A stretch of 64,000 nucleotides of DNA from HK1 sp965202875 (GCA_965202875.1 OZ241870.1:4712001-4776000), one strand, 5' to 3'; counted from the first letter of the stretch, positions 17,493-31,815 are shown. Notes: a model not told the origin generated them from the letters alone. A program made the numbers and translations.

Positions 17493-18527
17493 TTGCATGG
17501 AATCACCGCGTTCGGTGCTCTGGCGCTGGTCGCGATCTCCGGCAGCAGCGCCGCCGCCCCCGAGATCACGTTGAAGCTGGGCACCGTCGCGAACGACACC
17601 ACGTCATTGGGGAAGGGGATCGCCGAGGTCCTGGTGCCGAAGCTCAAGGAGTACTCGAAGGGGCGGATGGAGGTGGACGTCCACTGGATGGGATCGATCT
17701 GCGGTGAGCAGATCTGCGGCGAGCAGGCCCGCCAGGGACTCATCGACATCGCCACCAGCTCGACCGCCAACTTCGGCAACTTCGGCCCGAGTTACGCCAT
17801 CACGGACCTGCCCTACATCTTCAAGGACCTCGACAGCGCCAACGCGCTGGCCGCCGGCTGGTTCGGGAAGGCGCTCTCCGATCAGGCCCTCGAGGACACC
17901 GGATTCCGGGTCTACGGGCTGTTCTCGGTCGGAGGGTTCCGGGCCCTCGGCAACAACGTCCGGCCGATCAAGGAGCCGAGGGATCTGAAGGGGATCAAGA
18001 TCAGGGTGACCAAGAGCCCGGTGGAGTTCACCCTGATCAAGTCCTGGGGCGGCGTCCCGATCCCCTATGACTGGGTGCAGCTCTACCAAGGGTTGCAGAC
18101 GGGGGTCGTCAACGGCCAGTACGTGCAGCTCCCCTGGCAGGATCTGTACAAGATGCACGAGGTCCAGCAGCACTACACGGTGATGGGCGGCGCCTGGGGC
18201 GCGAACCTCATCTACATGGACGAGAACCGGGTGAAGAAACTCCCCGACTGGGCGCGCGAGGCGCTCGACAAGGCGATGGCCGAAATGGTGCCCGCGGTGA
18301 TGGCGGCCGACGCGGCGTGGGTCGAGGAGGGCACGGCGCGGATCAAGTCCAGCGTCGAGACCTTCTACTACCCGAACGAGGAGGAGCAGGCCAAGTGGAT
18401 CGCCGGCGCGGTCGAGGCGTGGACGAAGGCCAAGGGGACCTACGACGGCGAGCTCGCCCGGCGGGCGCTCATGGAGCAGGGCCTCACCGACTTCGTGCAG
18501 CGGCTCGAAGAGGCCGGGGCGCTCTAG
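17493..18527 (+). CDS. dctP: TRAP transporter solute-binding protein DctP, start disrupted by +1 T
   Basis: Periplasmic binding protein of a tripartite ATP-independent transporter. The frame has a signal peptide (GITAFGALALVAISGSSAAA), then DctP-family blocks: LVPKLKEYSKGRMEVDVHW, IDIATSSTANFGNFGP, DLKGIKIRVTKSPVEF (with the substrate-contact arginine region) and VNGQYVQLPWQDLYKMHEVQ. The Shine-Dalgarno at 17466-17473 points to ATG 17483, which is one frame off. Removing one T from the TTT at 17492-17494 would give MKSLHGITAFGALALV, so a single-base insertion has probably broken the start. TTG 17493 is in frame but about 20 nt from the ribosome site. ICGEQICGEQ shows a 15-bp in-frame duplication. 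Permease genes lie downstream on the opposite strand. Confidence 0.85.
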   Translation: MHGITAFGALALVAISGSSAAAPEITLKLGTVANDTTSLGKGIAEVLVPKLKEYSKGRMEVDVHWMGSICGEQICGEQARQGLIDIATSSTANFGNFGPSYAITDLPYIFKDLDSANALAAGWFGKALSDQALEDTGFRVYGLFSVGGFRALGNNVRPIKEPRDLKGIKIRVTKSPVEFTLIKSWGGVPIPYDWVQLYQGLQTGVVNGQYVQLPWQDLYKMHEVQQHYTVMGGAWGANLIYMDENRVKKLPDWAREALDKAMAEMVPAVMAADAAWVEEGTARIKSSVETFYYPNEEEQAKWIAGAVEAWTKAKGTYDGELARRALMEQGLTDFVQRLEEAGAL

Positions 18528-18605
18528 CCGGCGGGGACGGATACGGGCGGCGGAGCACCGTCGCATCCACGGATCGGGAAGGGGGTCGCATGGCCCCCGT
18601 TGTCT

Positions 18606-19124
18606 TCACCCGGCCCCCATTCCTCCGGCCGGCTCGAACGTCCCGGCGCGGTACCGCATGCAGTCCTCGATGAACGCGACCAAGGCTCCGAGGGAAACCA
18701 GGACCCCGGTGAGGGGAAGGATCAGCATCGGGTATTTCTTCGGGAGGTATCCGAGCTCCCAGTACTTCCCCGGGTTCGTCCACGCGACCTCGAACCCGTA
18801 GATCGCGATGACCACCCCGAGCCCGAGGATGACCAGGGTCCAGAGCTGCTGCATCCCGAACGCGGCCACCCTGGGGAGCCGGGAATAGATGAAGTTGAGC
18901 GCGATGTGCTCGCGCTCGCGCACCGTCAGCGCAAGCGCGATGAACACCAGCCAGATGTTGCTGAACAGCGTCAGGACATCCCCCCACATCGGCGGATCCA
19001 GGAACACGTACCGCATGAACACGGTGTAGACGGTGAAGGCCACCATCGTGAACAGCGCGACGGCGCAGAACGCGGTGAGCAGCTTCCTGAGGCCGACGTC
19101 GACGAGAGCCAGGAACCTGAGCAT
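18606..19124 (-). CDS. dctQ: TRAP transporter small permease DctQ
   Basis: A 172-residue membrane protein with four hydrophobic helices (about 15-38, 50-68, 85-110 and 135-160). It has DctQ-family features: FTVYTVFMRYVF, then the PMWGDVLTLFSNIWLVFIAL segment and the charged EREHIALNFIY loop. It pairs with the large permease encoded just upstream (33 bp) on the same strand. Order M then Q, convergent with dctP, is unusual; most TRAP operons run P-Q-M on one strand. Confidence 0.88.
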   Translation of the reverse strand: MLRFLALVDVGLRKLLTAFCAVALFTMVAFTVYTVFMRYVFLDPPMWGDVLTLFSNIWLVFIALALTVREREHIALNFIYSRLPRVAAFGMQQLWTLVILGLGVVIAIYGFEVAWTNPGKYWELGYLPKKYPMLILPLTGVLVSLGALVAFIEDCMRYRAGTFEPAGGMGAG

Positions 19125-19157
19125 CGTGGGTCGCTCCCTGAATGGACCCGCTGCAAG

Positions 19158-20301
19158 CTACTGCACGAAGCCCCACGCCCGCGGCAGCCACATGGTGATG
19201 TCGGGGATGAGCACGAGGACGAGCAGCATGAGGAACAACGCCGCCAGATAGGGCACCATGGCCACCCCGACCGCCTCCAGCCGCGCCCGGGCGATGGCGG
19301 CGGTCGTGAAATAGGCGACCCCGATCGGCGGAGTGACGGTGCCGACGAGGAATCCGACCACGACGATCAGGGCGGCCTGCATGTCGGGGTACCCGGCCGT
19401 GACGCAGACCTTGATGAGCGCCGGGCCGACCACGATGATGTTCGCCGCCGCGTCCATGATCATCCCCAACACGAAGATGAAGCCGACGAGCACGAGGGCG
19501 AAGAGCAGCGGGTCGTCGGCGTAGCCGAGCATCCAGGTTTCGAGTGCCTTGATGGTGCCGAGCGAGGTCGGCAGCCAACTGAACGGCCCCGCCGCGGCGA
19601 TGATGATGAACACGGTGGCGCTGGTCCGGAAGGCGCGGATGAAGGCGCCCTTGCAGTTCTTCCAGGTGATGGACCGGTAGACGAACAGCCCCACCAGGAG
19701 CGCGGTGGTGGCGGTGATCGCGCCGGCCTCGACCACCCCCGCGATACCGCCGACCACCGAGCCGACCAGCACCACCGGGATGATGAGGGCGAACGAGCCC
19801 CGGAGAGCCGCGCCCCCCGAGAGCGCGCCAACTGAAGGCGTCCTCGCTGCGTTCGTAGTTGCGCCGCTTGGCGATCACCCAGGTGATCAGCATGAGCATC
19901 AACCCGATCAGCAGCCCGGGCACGATTCCGCCCGCGAACAGGGCGCCGACCGAGATGCCGCCCGCGTTCGCAAGGATGACCATGGCGATGCTCGGCGGGC
20001 TGACGAGGATGTTCACCTGCGCAAGCCCTCCCCGCACCCGGCCCATCAGCCGCCGGCTGAGCTCCACCAGCCGGTCGGTGATGGTGGCGCTGGTCATCAG
20101 CTCCCCGGTCAGCATGAAGAAGGGGATCGCGGTCAGCGGCAGGCCGTTGATCGCCTCGAACATCTGGTTCGGGACAAGGTTGAGCGGCGCCGCGTCGGTG
20201 AGCAGCACGTAGACGGTGGGGAGCAGGATGAGGGTGAATCCGACCGGCGCGCCCAGAAGGATGAGTACGACCAGGATGGCGAGTAGAACGATGCTTTCCA
20301 T
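19158..20301 (-). pseudogene. dctM: TRAP transporter large permease DctM, frameshifted
   Basis: The N-terminal part (MESIVLLAILVVLILLGAPV to RRNYERSEDAFSWRAL) is in one frame and the C-terminal part (RGSFALIIPVVLVGSVVGGI to PDITMWLPRAWGFVQ) in another. Around 19801-19832 the gene carries about 16 extra bases compared with a continuous reading, an imperfect duplication of cgcgctctcgggg / cgcggctctccgggg, which causes the shift. Both halves show DctM-family helices. Repairing the shift would give about 376 residues, near family length. As written, the translated protein ends in unrelated sequence, so the transporter should be inactive unless another dctM complements it. Confidence 0.82.
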
Positions 20302-20687
20302 CGGCGCAACCCCTCTCCTTGGACATCGTGGCCCGGTACCGGCGGCCTGCCGATGCCCATGACGGTCCGCGCGGCGCCGACGACTCTCCGCAACGTACGC
20401 GCCCGGCCTCGCGGCGCGAACCGCGACGATACCGGACCGGAGTACGGGACTGCCAGTGCATCCGTCGCCGGAACCCGGCTCCGGACAGGGGCAAGGCGTC
20501 GGCCCGCCGAACGGAGCCGATGGTCGAGCGGCCCTTCGGACAGGGGCAGCTCGAAGGCCAGAGGGGCGTACGCTTCAGTGGAGGTCGGTCACGTCGCCGG
20601 CCGGCCCGTTCTTTGCGCGAGCCGCAATGGACGTCGGTGGCGAATCGGCGTCGCGTCTGCGTGGCCCGCCACGACCCCCGGTCTCGC
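20302..20687. other. Intergenic region
   Basis: 386 bp between the stop of the phosphoribosyltransferase gene and the dctM start, both on the minus strand. No gene, repeat or structured RNA was recognised. It should hold the dctMQ promoter. Confidence 0.5.
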
Positions 20688-21839
20688 TCAGCGCGGCGGC
20701 CGTCCGCGGACGAAGTGCGCGCGGGCCCGGCCGTCGTCGAGGGCGGTGCGAACGAGGGCTGCGCCTTCCGCGAGCCCTTTCGCCTTGCCGATGTGCCGGA
20801 GGATGAGCGCCGCCGCGTAGACGAAACTGTCGCGGGCCGGCCCGGGTGCGCCCTCCAGCGCGTCGAGGCCGGCACGGGCGGCGGCGGTGGCGATGGCGAG
20901 GCCGTCGACCTCCGCCCCGGTGTCGTCGTTCTTGCGCCGGTAGCCTTCGATCCCTTCCGGGAGCGGCACCGCCCGCACCGTCTGTTCGATGCCCAGGGCC
21001 CGGGGCGAGACGTCGGAGTCATGCTCCTCTGCGCCGTCGTGGTACGTCCACACCTTCGCGCCCTGGCGCAGCGACGGAATGATCCCGCCCTCGACGCCAC
21101 GCACGATCAGGGCCGAATCGAAGCCCGCACGCCGGGCGAGCATGGCGTAGATCCGTGCGTAGGGCTTGTGCACGTAGCCGGTGACGACGTGGGTCCGCCG
21201 CCGGCCGCGCACCGGGCCGGCCATCACCTCGACGGTGGTGAGCGCCGGACGCTTGACGATGAGCGAGCGCAACTCCGCGAGCGCGTGCAGCTTCGGGTTG
21301 AAGACGGACTGGTCGCAGTACGCCCAGCCCACGTCCGGATCGGCGAGCCGGGCGGAGACCTCCCGCGGCGTCAAGGTGACCGGCGCACCGCACGCCGCGA
21401 GGACCCGGTGGTGGGTCGCGCCGAACTTCGGCCCGACCGACTCCACGCCGTGCGAGATCGCGGGCGCCCCGCACGCCGCCAGCACCGCGGGGAGGAATGC
21501 CGAGACGGGGAGGTTCCGGTTGAAGCCGTTGTAGGGATCGGAGAGGTCCACGACCTCATCGACCGGGGCGGTGACGGTCTCGCTCGTCTCCAGCACCGCG
21601 TCGAGAATTCCCAGGTTCTCGTCGTCGGTTTCGCGTTTCATGCGCAACGCGATGAGGAAGACTGCCGCCCGCACCGGATCGACCGCGCCGTCGAGCACCA
21701 GGCGCATGCCGCGCCGCGCCTCGTCGCGGGTGACGTCCTTGCCGAGCTCGGGACCGGTCGCGATGCGCTGGATGATCGCGCGCATCAGTGCGCCACCGCC
21801 GGCTCCGGACATTTCGCCTTGCGCGCTTGCCTCGGACAT
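20688..21839 (-). CDS. TrpD-like anthranilate phosphoribosyltransferase-family protein
   Basis: A 383-residue member of glycosyltransferase family 3. The N-terminal helical domain reads LMRAIIQRIATGPELGKDVT...FLIALRMKRET, followed by the alpha/beta domain with ISHGVESVGPKFGATHHRVL, YCDQSVFNPKLHALAELRSL and VRGVEGGIIPSLRQGAKVW. It resembles the TrpD2/YbiB-type branch rather than tryptophan-pathway TrpD, because several active-site glycine motifs differ (VESVGPKFG where TrpD has a GTGG-type loop). It is six bases downstream of a Rieske ferredoxin gene, so the two form an operon, which suggests a redox-linked or catabolic role rather than tryptophan synthesis. Reaction unknown. Confidence 0.78.
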   Translation of the reverse strand: MSEASAQGEMSGAGGGALMRAIIQRIATGPELGKDVTRDEARRGMRLVLDGAVDPVRAAVFLIALRMKRETDDENLGILDAVLETSETVTAPVDEVVDLSDPYNGFNRNLPVSAFLPAVLAACGAPAISHGVESVGPKFGATHHRVLAACGAPVTLTPREVSARLADPDVGWAYCDQSVFNPKLHALAELRSLIVKRPALTTVEVMAGPVRGRRRTHVVTGYVHKPYARIYAMLARRAGFDSALIVRGVEGGIIPSLRQGAKVWTYHDGAEEHDSDVSPRALGIEQTVRAVPLPEGIEGYRRKNDDTGAEVDGLAIATAAARAGLDALEGAPGPARDSFVYAAALILRHIGKAKGLAEGAALVRTALDDGRARAHFVRGRPPR

Positions 21840-21845
21840 CGCAGC

Positions 21846-22157
21846 TCACCCTCCGTCCAGCCGGATGGAGACGGCGCCGTCCTCGACCCTGACCTCGTGG
21901 CACCGCAACGGCTCCTCCGCCGGCTCGTCGAGGGGCGCACCGTCGCGCAGGCAGAACGTGGCGCCGTGCAGCGGGCATCGGACAATCTCGCCGCTCAGCA
22001 CACCCTTCGAGAGCGATGCGTCCTCGTGGGTACAGGTGTCGTCGGTGGCGAACACGGCGCCGCCGGCGTTGGCGATCAGCACGTCGTGCCCTCGCACCGT
22101 CACCCGGCGCATCGTGCCGGGTGGGAGATCGGCCAGCATGGCGACCCGCTCGAACAT
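21846..22157 (-). CDS. Rieske-type [2Fe-2S] ferredoxin
   Basis: A 103-residue small Rieske protein of the NirD/BphF-like class. The cluster ligands are C42 and H44 (DTCTHEDASL) and C61 and H64 (VRCPLHGATF). The start ATG 22157 gives MFERVAMLADLPPGTMRRVT, the usual beginning of oxygenase ferredoxin components. It is followed six bases later by the TrpD-like gene. Such proteins pass electrons to ring-hydroxylating oxygenases or related enzymes; no oxygenase subunit is next to it, so its partner is unknown. Confidence 0.88.
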   Translation of the reverse strand: MFERVAMLADLPPGTMRRVTVRGHDVLIANAGGAVFATDDTCTHEDASLSKGVLSGEIVRCPLHGATFCLRDGAPLDEPAEEPLRCHEVRVEDGAVSIRLDGG

Positions 22158-22581
22158 CACGTCCCAGGCGGCGTTCCGGCGCGGACCGTACAGCCGCCGC
22201 ACCGGCGCCACGGTGTCGCTGCCGGGCACACCGGGACCGAAGGCGGACTTCCCGGGGGTGTCCTGCCGGCTGCGCCGGGAACGGCGGATTGGACGTCGGG
22301 ATTCATGCTTCCAGCGTAGCGGGGGGAACGATTCCACGCCAGTGCTCCTTTCGCGAACGTGCCGCGGCGCGTCCCCGCGGACTGCTGCTCCACCGCCTGG
22401 CGAGTCTTCCGTACCACGACGAAGCATCGTCCGTCGATCGGCATCCGGTTCCGGCTTCGCCGGGACAGGCCGAACCGAGCCTCCTGGCGCGATCCGCGGG
22501 CGGGTGGTCTTGATGCGGCGCCGGGCCGACGGCACCCTGCCGGGAAGGCGCCGGCAGACGCCCATCCACTTCGGAGGCAGC
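22158..22581. other. Divergent intergenic region
   Basis: 424 bp between the Rieske gene (minus) and the enolase-superfamily gene (plus). It must carry both promoters. No gene or clear operator was identified. A ribosome-binding site, cggaggcag, lies just before ATG 22582. Confidence 0.5.
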
Positions 22582-23820
22582 ATGAAGCTCAAGGACATCG
22601 AGACGTTCGTGACCGCCCCGCCGTCCGGGATCGGCGGCGCGTTCTGGGTCATCGTGAAGGTGACGACCGACGACGGCATCGAGGGGATCGGGGAGTGCTA
22701 CGCCATCCCCTTCTCCGGCGCCGTCGCGTGCCGGATGGTGGAAGACACCTTCGAGCGCTGCTTCGCGGGCGAGGACCCGCGCGACGTCGAGACCCTGTTC
22801 CGGCGCGTGTACTCCGCGGGCTTCACCCAGCGGCCCGACATCTCGACGATGGGCGCGTTCAGCGGGATCGAGATCGCGGTGTGGGACATCGTCGGCAAGG
22901 CGTCGGGGCAGCCGGTCTACAAGCTCATCGGCGGGAAGTTCCACGAGCGCATCCGTACCTACACCTACCTCTACCCCGAAGGCGTCGCCGAGGGTGACGG
23001 CCCCGGCGACAACGCCCCCGACGTCTATCACGACGGCGACGCGGCGGCGGAGCGCGCACTCGCCTGCGTCGAGATAGGCTTCACCGCGATCAAGCAGGAC
23101 CCCGCCGGCCCCTACAGCTTCCAGGGCGGACGGGAGCTCTCGCTGCACGAGCTGTCCCGAAGCGAGTACTGCATCAGGCGCATCCGCGAGGCGGTCGGGG
23201 ACCGGGCCGACATCCTGCTCGGCACCCACGGACAGATGACCACCTCCTCCGCCATCCGTCTCGCCCGGCGCCTGGAGCCCTGCGATCCGATGTGGTTCGA
23301 GGAGCCCTGCCCCCCGGACCAGATGGAGGCGATCGGACGGGTGGCGCGCTCCACCTCGATCCCGGTGGCGACCGGCGAACGCCTCACCACGAAGATGGAG
23401 TTCCACCAGGCGCTGAAGGCGGGGGTGTCGATCCTGCAGCCCGACGTCGGGCGGAGCGGCGGCGTCTGGGAGACCCGGAAGATCGCCGTCATCGCGGAGC
23501 TCTACAACGCCCAGATTGCGCCGCACGTCTACTGTGGACCGATCGCCCACGCGGCGGCGGCGCACGTCTCGTTCGCCAGCCCGAACTTCCTCATCCTGGA
23601 GACCATCCGGAGCGCATTTCACGATGCGGTCCTGAAGAAGCCGCTGCGCTGGGAGGAGGGCTTTCTGATCGCCCCTGCCGAGCCGGGGCTGGGCATCGAG
23701 CTCGACGAGCGGACGGTGCTCGATCACCCGTGTACGACGGGCGGACGCCTGCACCTGGAGATGTGCCGGACGCCGCTCAGCTCGGACAACACGAAGATCG
23801 CCACCGATCTCGAACGCTGA
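22582..23820 (+). CDS. Mandelate racemase/muconate lactonizing enzyme-family protein
   Basis: A 412-residue enolase-superfamily enzyme that abstracts a proton alpha to a carboxylate using a bound Mg2+. The capping domain covers about 1-125 (KLKDIETFVTAPP... AVWDIVGKASGQPVYKLIGG). The barrel carries TAIKQDPAG, ILLGTHGQM, WFEEPCPPDQ, VATGERLTTK and ILQPDVGRSGG, then IAPHVYCGPIAHAA. The GTHG stretch stands where sugar-acid dehydratases have an acidic ligand followed by NG, so details of the metal site differ. The EEP, GER and APH motifs favour a sugar-acid dehydratase-like role. The start follows a good ribosome site. Substrate unknown. Confidence 0.87.
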   Translation: MKLKDIETFVTAPPSGIGGAFWVIVKVTTDDGIEGIGECYAIPFSGAVACRMVEDTFERCFAGEDPRDVETLFRRVYSAGFTQRPDISTMGAFSGIEIAVWDIVGKASGQPVYKLIGGKFHERIRTYTYLYPEGVAEGDGPGDNAPDVYHDGDAAAERALACVEIGFTAIKQDPAGPYSFQGGRELSLHELSRSEYCIRRIREAVGDRADILLGTHGQMTTSSAIRLARRLEPCDPMWFEEPCPPDQMEAIGRVARSTSIPVATGERLTTKMEFHQALKAGVSILQPDVGRSGGVWETRKIAVIAELYNAQIAPHVYCGPIAHAAAAHVSFASPNFLILETIRSAFHDAVLKKPLRWEEGFLIAPAEPGLGIELDERTVLDHPCTTGGRLHLEMCRTPLSSDNTKIATDLER

Positions 23821-24025
23821 GAACACCGGGCGCAGAGCCGGGTCCACCGGCTCGACGACCCGCGCCGCCTTGGAGACGGCGACCTCGTCAATCGCTTCGA
23901 GACCGCGAAAGCATCGCCCGGCCGAGCCAAGCTCGGGTTGACGTACTCCACCGCCGTCCGGCGGTTGCCGGCGCCGATTTCGGCATGGGGGTCGACGCAC
24001 CACGCGGCGGGCTGGACGAATCGAA

Positions 24026-24997
<972 letters not shown>

Positions 24998-25270
24998 CGG
25001 AGGCGGCCCGGAAATTGGAAGCTCCTTGCCGGAGCACTCGCCACGGTGAACGATACTCGCGCGGACCACGGGTGACAACGTGCATCGAAGCTCCTTCCCG
25101 ATCCGCCACGGGAGGAACGAGGCCGAAGCAGCGGCAGGAGGATGATCCAGGGAGTGTTCCCAGCCCGGCGCAGCCGACCCAAAGGACGATCGGCGAACGA
25201 TTCTTCGTCATGCCGTCCCCTTCCACGGCCAGGAGATTGAAACGCCACGACGCCTCCCGAGGCGGCGCCC

Positions 25271-28725
<3,455 letters not shown>

Positions 28726-28729
<4 letters not shown>

Positions 28730-29406
28730 GACGTCTCCTCCGCCGATGGGCATCGAACGAGCGCCGACCTCACCAGTGTCGATTTCCCTGGCGTCGATTT
28801 CACCAGCACCGATTGTACCGGGGCGAAGCTGCGGCGGTGGATCGGCGAAGGGCCGAGCCGGCGCAGGGCCTCTCGATGCGCCCGCGTTCCGTACCCCTTG
28901 TGCTGGGCGAATCCGTACTCCGGATAGCGGCGATCCATCTCGACCATCTCGCGATCGCGTGCTACCTTGGCGAGGATCGACGCCGCGCCGATCGCCTCGA
29001 CGACACCATCGCCTCCCACCACCGCGCGGACTTGGCACGGCAGGTCCGGGCAGCGGTTGCCGTCCACCAGGACGCGATCCGGCGCCGGGTCGAGCCGGAC
29101 CACCGCCTCGCGCATCGCGCGCATCGTCGCTTCCAGAATGTTGATCGCGTCGATCACTTCGGCGTCGACCCGCGCGATCGCCCAGCCCGCCGCGCACGCA
29201 CGGATCTCCGCGTCCAGCGCCTCCCTGCGTTGCGGCGAAAGAAGCTTGGAGTCGTCGAGGCCCGGGATCGGGCGGGCCGGATCGAGGATCACCGCGGCTG
29301 CGACCACCGGGCCGGCGAGCGGACCGCGCCCCGCTTCGTCGACACCGGCGGTCAGTCTCCCCGTCCCATCGTCTTCGGGGTCGTCTCCACTGCCGGGAGC
29401 GTTCAT
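28726..29406 (-). CDS. rnhB: Ribonuclease HII
   Basis: RNase HII nicks RNA in RNA/DNA hybrids, including single ribonucleotides. The 226-residue protein has the catalytic D23-E24 pair (AGVDEAGRGPLAG), DDSKLLSPQRRE, VLVDGNRCP and the GAASILAKVARDREM block, all typical. The C-terminal 25 residues after PSPIHRRSFAPVQ are Ser/Val/Lys repeats (KSTPGKSTLVRSALVR) beyond the usual end and may be disordered. It overlaps lpxB upstream and dnaE downstream by ATGA-type junctions. Confidence 0.95.
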
Positions 29407-30536
29407 GCCGCGGCCACCTCCAGCACCGCCTCCGCTGCCTTCGCAAACGCATCGTTTCGCAAGGCGCGGTGGATCCGATCGAATTCTTCCAGTATGCGGT
29501 GCTGCCGGTCAGGGTGGTCGATGGGTTCGAGCAGAGCCTGGCCGAGCCGCTCCGGAGTCGCATCGTCCTGCAGCAGCTCCGGCACGAGACGGGTTCCCGC
29601 GAGCAGGTTCGGCAGTCCGACGTGATCGACGTGGACCATGCTCCGTCCCAGCAGCCACGTGAGAGGCATGGTCCGGTAGGTGATCACCATCGGACGCTTG
29701 AGCAGCAGGGCTTCGAGGGTCGCGGTCCCGGAGGCGAGCAGGACGGCGTCGCTCGCCGCCATCGCGTCACGCGACGCTCCGATCCGCAGCTCGCACCGGA
29801 TACCGGGGGCGTGCTCGGCCAGCGCCCGCGCGAAGACCTCGCGCGTCGGGGCATCGACCAGCGGCGCCACGAACCGCACCTCGGGCCGCTGGCGGTGGAC
29901 CCAGTGCGCGGTGCGCGCCAGCGGCTCGGCGAGGAAGCGCAGCTCGCTCATCCGGCTGCCTGGGAGAAGGGCGACGATTCGAGCGCCGGGGTCCAGACCC
30001 AGCCACGCCCGCGCGGTGCTCCGGTCGGTGTGCATCCCGATCTCGTCGGCGAGCGGATGCCCCACGTACCGGACCGGAATGGCGTGCGCGTCGTAGAGCG
30101 GCGGCTCGAACGGAAACAGCGCGAGCACCAGATCCACCGCCCGCGCGATTTTGCCGAGCCGGTAACGACGCCACGCCCAGACCGAGGGGCTCACGAAGTG
30201 GACGGTCCGTACCCCGCGGCGGCGCAACGCAAGCTCCAGCGAGAGGTTGAAGTCCGGCGCGTCCACGCCGATGAACACGTCGGGGGGATCGGCGGCGAAC
30301 CGCCGGGCCAGCCGCCGTCTTGACGCGACCAGCTCCGGGTACCGGCCGAAGACCTCGAACAGCCCCATGATCGAGAGCCGTTCCATCGGATAGTGGGTCT
30401 CGCAGCCCGCCGCGAGCATGCGCGGCCCCGCGATCCCCTCGAACTGCGCATCGGGGACCCGTGCGCGGAGCGCTTCGATGAGTCCGCTCGCGAGCGCGTC
30501 CCCGGACGGTTCGCCGGCGACGATCGCGAACCTCAA
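29403..30536 (-). CDS. lpxB: Lipid-A-disaccharide synthase
   Basis: LpxB joins UDP-2,3-diacylglucosamine and lipid X to the lipid A disaccharide at the inner membrane. The 377-residue GT19-family protein begins MRFAIVAGEPSGDALASGLI and has PDVFIGVDAPDFNL, VHFVSPSVWAWRRYRLGKIA, VRYVGHPLADEI and LLPGSRMSELRFLAEP. Complete. It sits between lpxA and rnhB in the standard order. Confidence 0.96.
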   Translation of the reverse strand: MRFAIVAGEPSGDALASGLIEALRARVPDAQFEGIAGPRMLAAGCETHYPMERLSIMGLFEVFGRYPELVASRRRLARRFAADPPDVFIGVDAPDFNLSLELALRRRGVRTVHFVSPSVWAWRRYRLGKIARAVDLVLALFPFEPPLYDAHAIPVRYVGHPLADEIGMHTDRSTARAWLGLDPGARIVALLPGSRMSELRFLAEPLARTAHWVHRQRPEVRFVAPLVDAPTREVFARALAEHAPGIRCELRIGASRDAMAASDAVLLASGTATLEALLLKRPMVITYRTMPLTWLLGRSMVHVDHVGLPNLLAGTRLVPELLQDDATPERLGQALLEPIDHPDRQHRILEEFDRIHRALRNDAFAKAAEAVLEVAAA

Positions 30537-30555
30537 GGCGCATCACCGCCGCTTC

Positions 30556-31323
30556 TCATCGCACGACCCCTCGTCCCGAGGACTGCAAGAACTCGCGAAA
30601 GCGGGCCACCTCGGCCGATTCCTCCGCGGCGGCGCCAAGCTGCTCGATCGCCGCCCCGAGCGTGAGGCTCCGCTTGTAGACGGTCTTGTACGCGGACTTG
30701 AGCGCCTGCACGGCCTGGGCCGGGAACGCCCGCCGCCTGAGCCCCTCGGCGTTGAGCCCGTGGGGGACCGCCGGATTGCCCGCGACGGTCACGAAGGGGG
30801 GCACGTCCTTCAGAATCACCGTTCCCATCGCCGAGAACGCGTACGCGCCGATCCGGCAGAACTGGTGCACGATGGTGAACGCGCCGAGGATCGCGCAGTC
30901 TTCCAGCTCGACGTGGCCGGCGAGACCCGTTGAATTGGCCATGACGACGTCGCTGCCCACCCGGCAGTCGTGGGCGATGTGGGTGTACGCCATGATCCAG
31001 TTGCCGTCGCCGATCCGGGTCACCCCCCCGCCGCCGGTCCCGCGGTTGAACGTGCAGTACTCGCGGATGACGTTGCCGTCGCCGATCTCCAGGGCCGAGG
31101 ACTCGCCGCGGTATTTCTTGTCCTGTGGCGCGCCGCCGAGGACGCTGAAGGCATGGATCCGGTTGCCGGCGCCGACCCTGGCCGGCCCTTCGATGACGAC
31201 GTGGGAATCCACCCGTGTGCCTGCGCCGAGGACGACGCCGGGGCCGATCACGCTGAACGCCCCCACCTCCACGTCAGAGGCGAGATCGGCGCCCGGGTCG
31301 ACGAGTGCGCTCGGGTGGATCAC
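30556..31323 (-). CDS. lpxA: UDP-N-acetylglucosamine acyltransferase
   Basis: LpxA adds the first 3-hydroxyacyl chain to UDP-GlcNAc in lipid A synthesis. The 255-residue product shows the left-handed parallel beta-helix hexapeptide pattern from the start (VIHPSALVDPGADLASDVEV) and the catalytic histidine region YTHIAHDCRVGSDVV, then GFTIVHQFCRIG-like repeats. The start is GTG, at 31323 overlapping the fabZ stop as GTGA, or three bases earlier. Members of this family usually begin near this point. Confidence 0.95.
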   Translation of the reverse strand: MIHPSALVDPGADLASDVEVGAFSVIGPGVVLGAGTRVDSHVVIEGPARVGAGNRIHAFSVLGGAPQDKKYRGESSALEIGDGNVIREYCTFNRGTGGGGVTRIGDGNWIMAYTHIAHDCRVGSDVVMANSTGLAGHVELEDCAILGAFTIVHQFCRIGAYAFSAMGTVILKDVPPFVTVAGNPAVPHGLNAEGLRRRAFPAQAVQALKSAYKTVYKRSLTLGAAIEQLGAAAEESAEVARFREFLQSSGRGVVR

Positions 31324-31769
31324 CACTTCTCGTCCCGAAGCGCACCCATCAGATCGGCGTCGGCCACGACCTTTTCCCCGACCTTTGCGCGGCACGCGAC
31401 CTTCCAGATCCCCCGCGCGGTACGGGCGAGATCGGTCTCGAGGACGAGTTGATCGCCCGGCACGACCGGATGCCGGAACCGGGCCTTGTCGACGCCGACG
31501 AAGTAGTACATCGACGACGTCGGAGGCAGCCGGGGAAGCGAGCGCAGCGCAAGGATCCCCGTCGCCTGGGCCAGCGCCTCCAGGATCATCACCGCCGGCA
31601 TCACCGGCCGATGCGGGAAGTGGCCCGCGAAGAAGGGCTCGTTGATCGTCACGTTCTTCAGCGCGACGAGCGACTTGCCGGGCGCGCACTCGAGCACGCG
31701 ATCGATGAGCAGGAAGGGATAACGGTGCGGAAGATACTTCAGCACCTCGTCAATCGGCATGTCTGCCAT
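31320..31769 (-). CDS. fabZ: 3-hydroxyacyl-[ACP] dehydratase FabZ
   Basis: FabZ dehydrates 3-hydroxyacyl-ACP in fatty acid elongation and competes with LpxA/LpxD for hydroxyacyl chains. The 149-residue hot-dog-fold protein has the catalytic His in GHFPHRPVMPAV and the Glu in MILEALAQATG, with YFVGVDKARFRHPVVPGDQL. Complete, within the lpx cluster. Confidence 0.96.
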   Translation of the reverse strand: MADMPIDEVLKYLPHRYPFLLIDRVLECAPGKSLVALKNVTINEPFFAGHFPHRPVMPAVMILEALAQATGILALRSLPRLPPTSSMYYFVGVDKARFRHPVVPGDQLVLETDLARTARGIWKVACRAKVGEKVVADADLMGALRDEKW

Positions 31770-31815
31770 CGTTCCTCCTCGGCGGGCCCGCGCACGCTGC
31801 CGAACGGTGCTGTCC

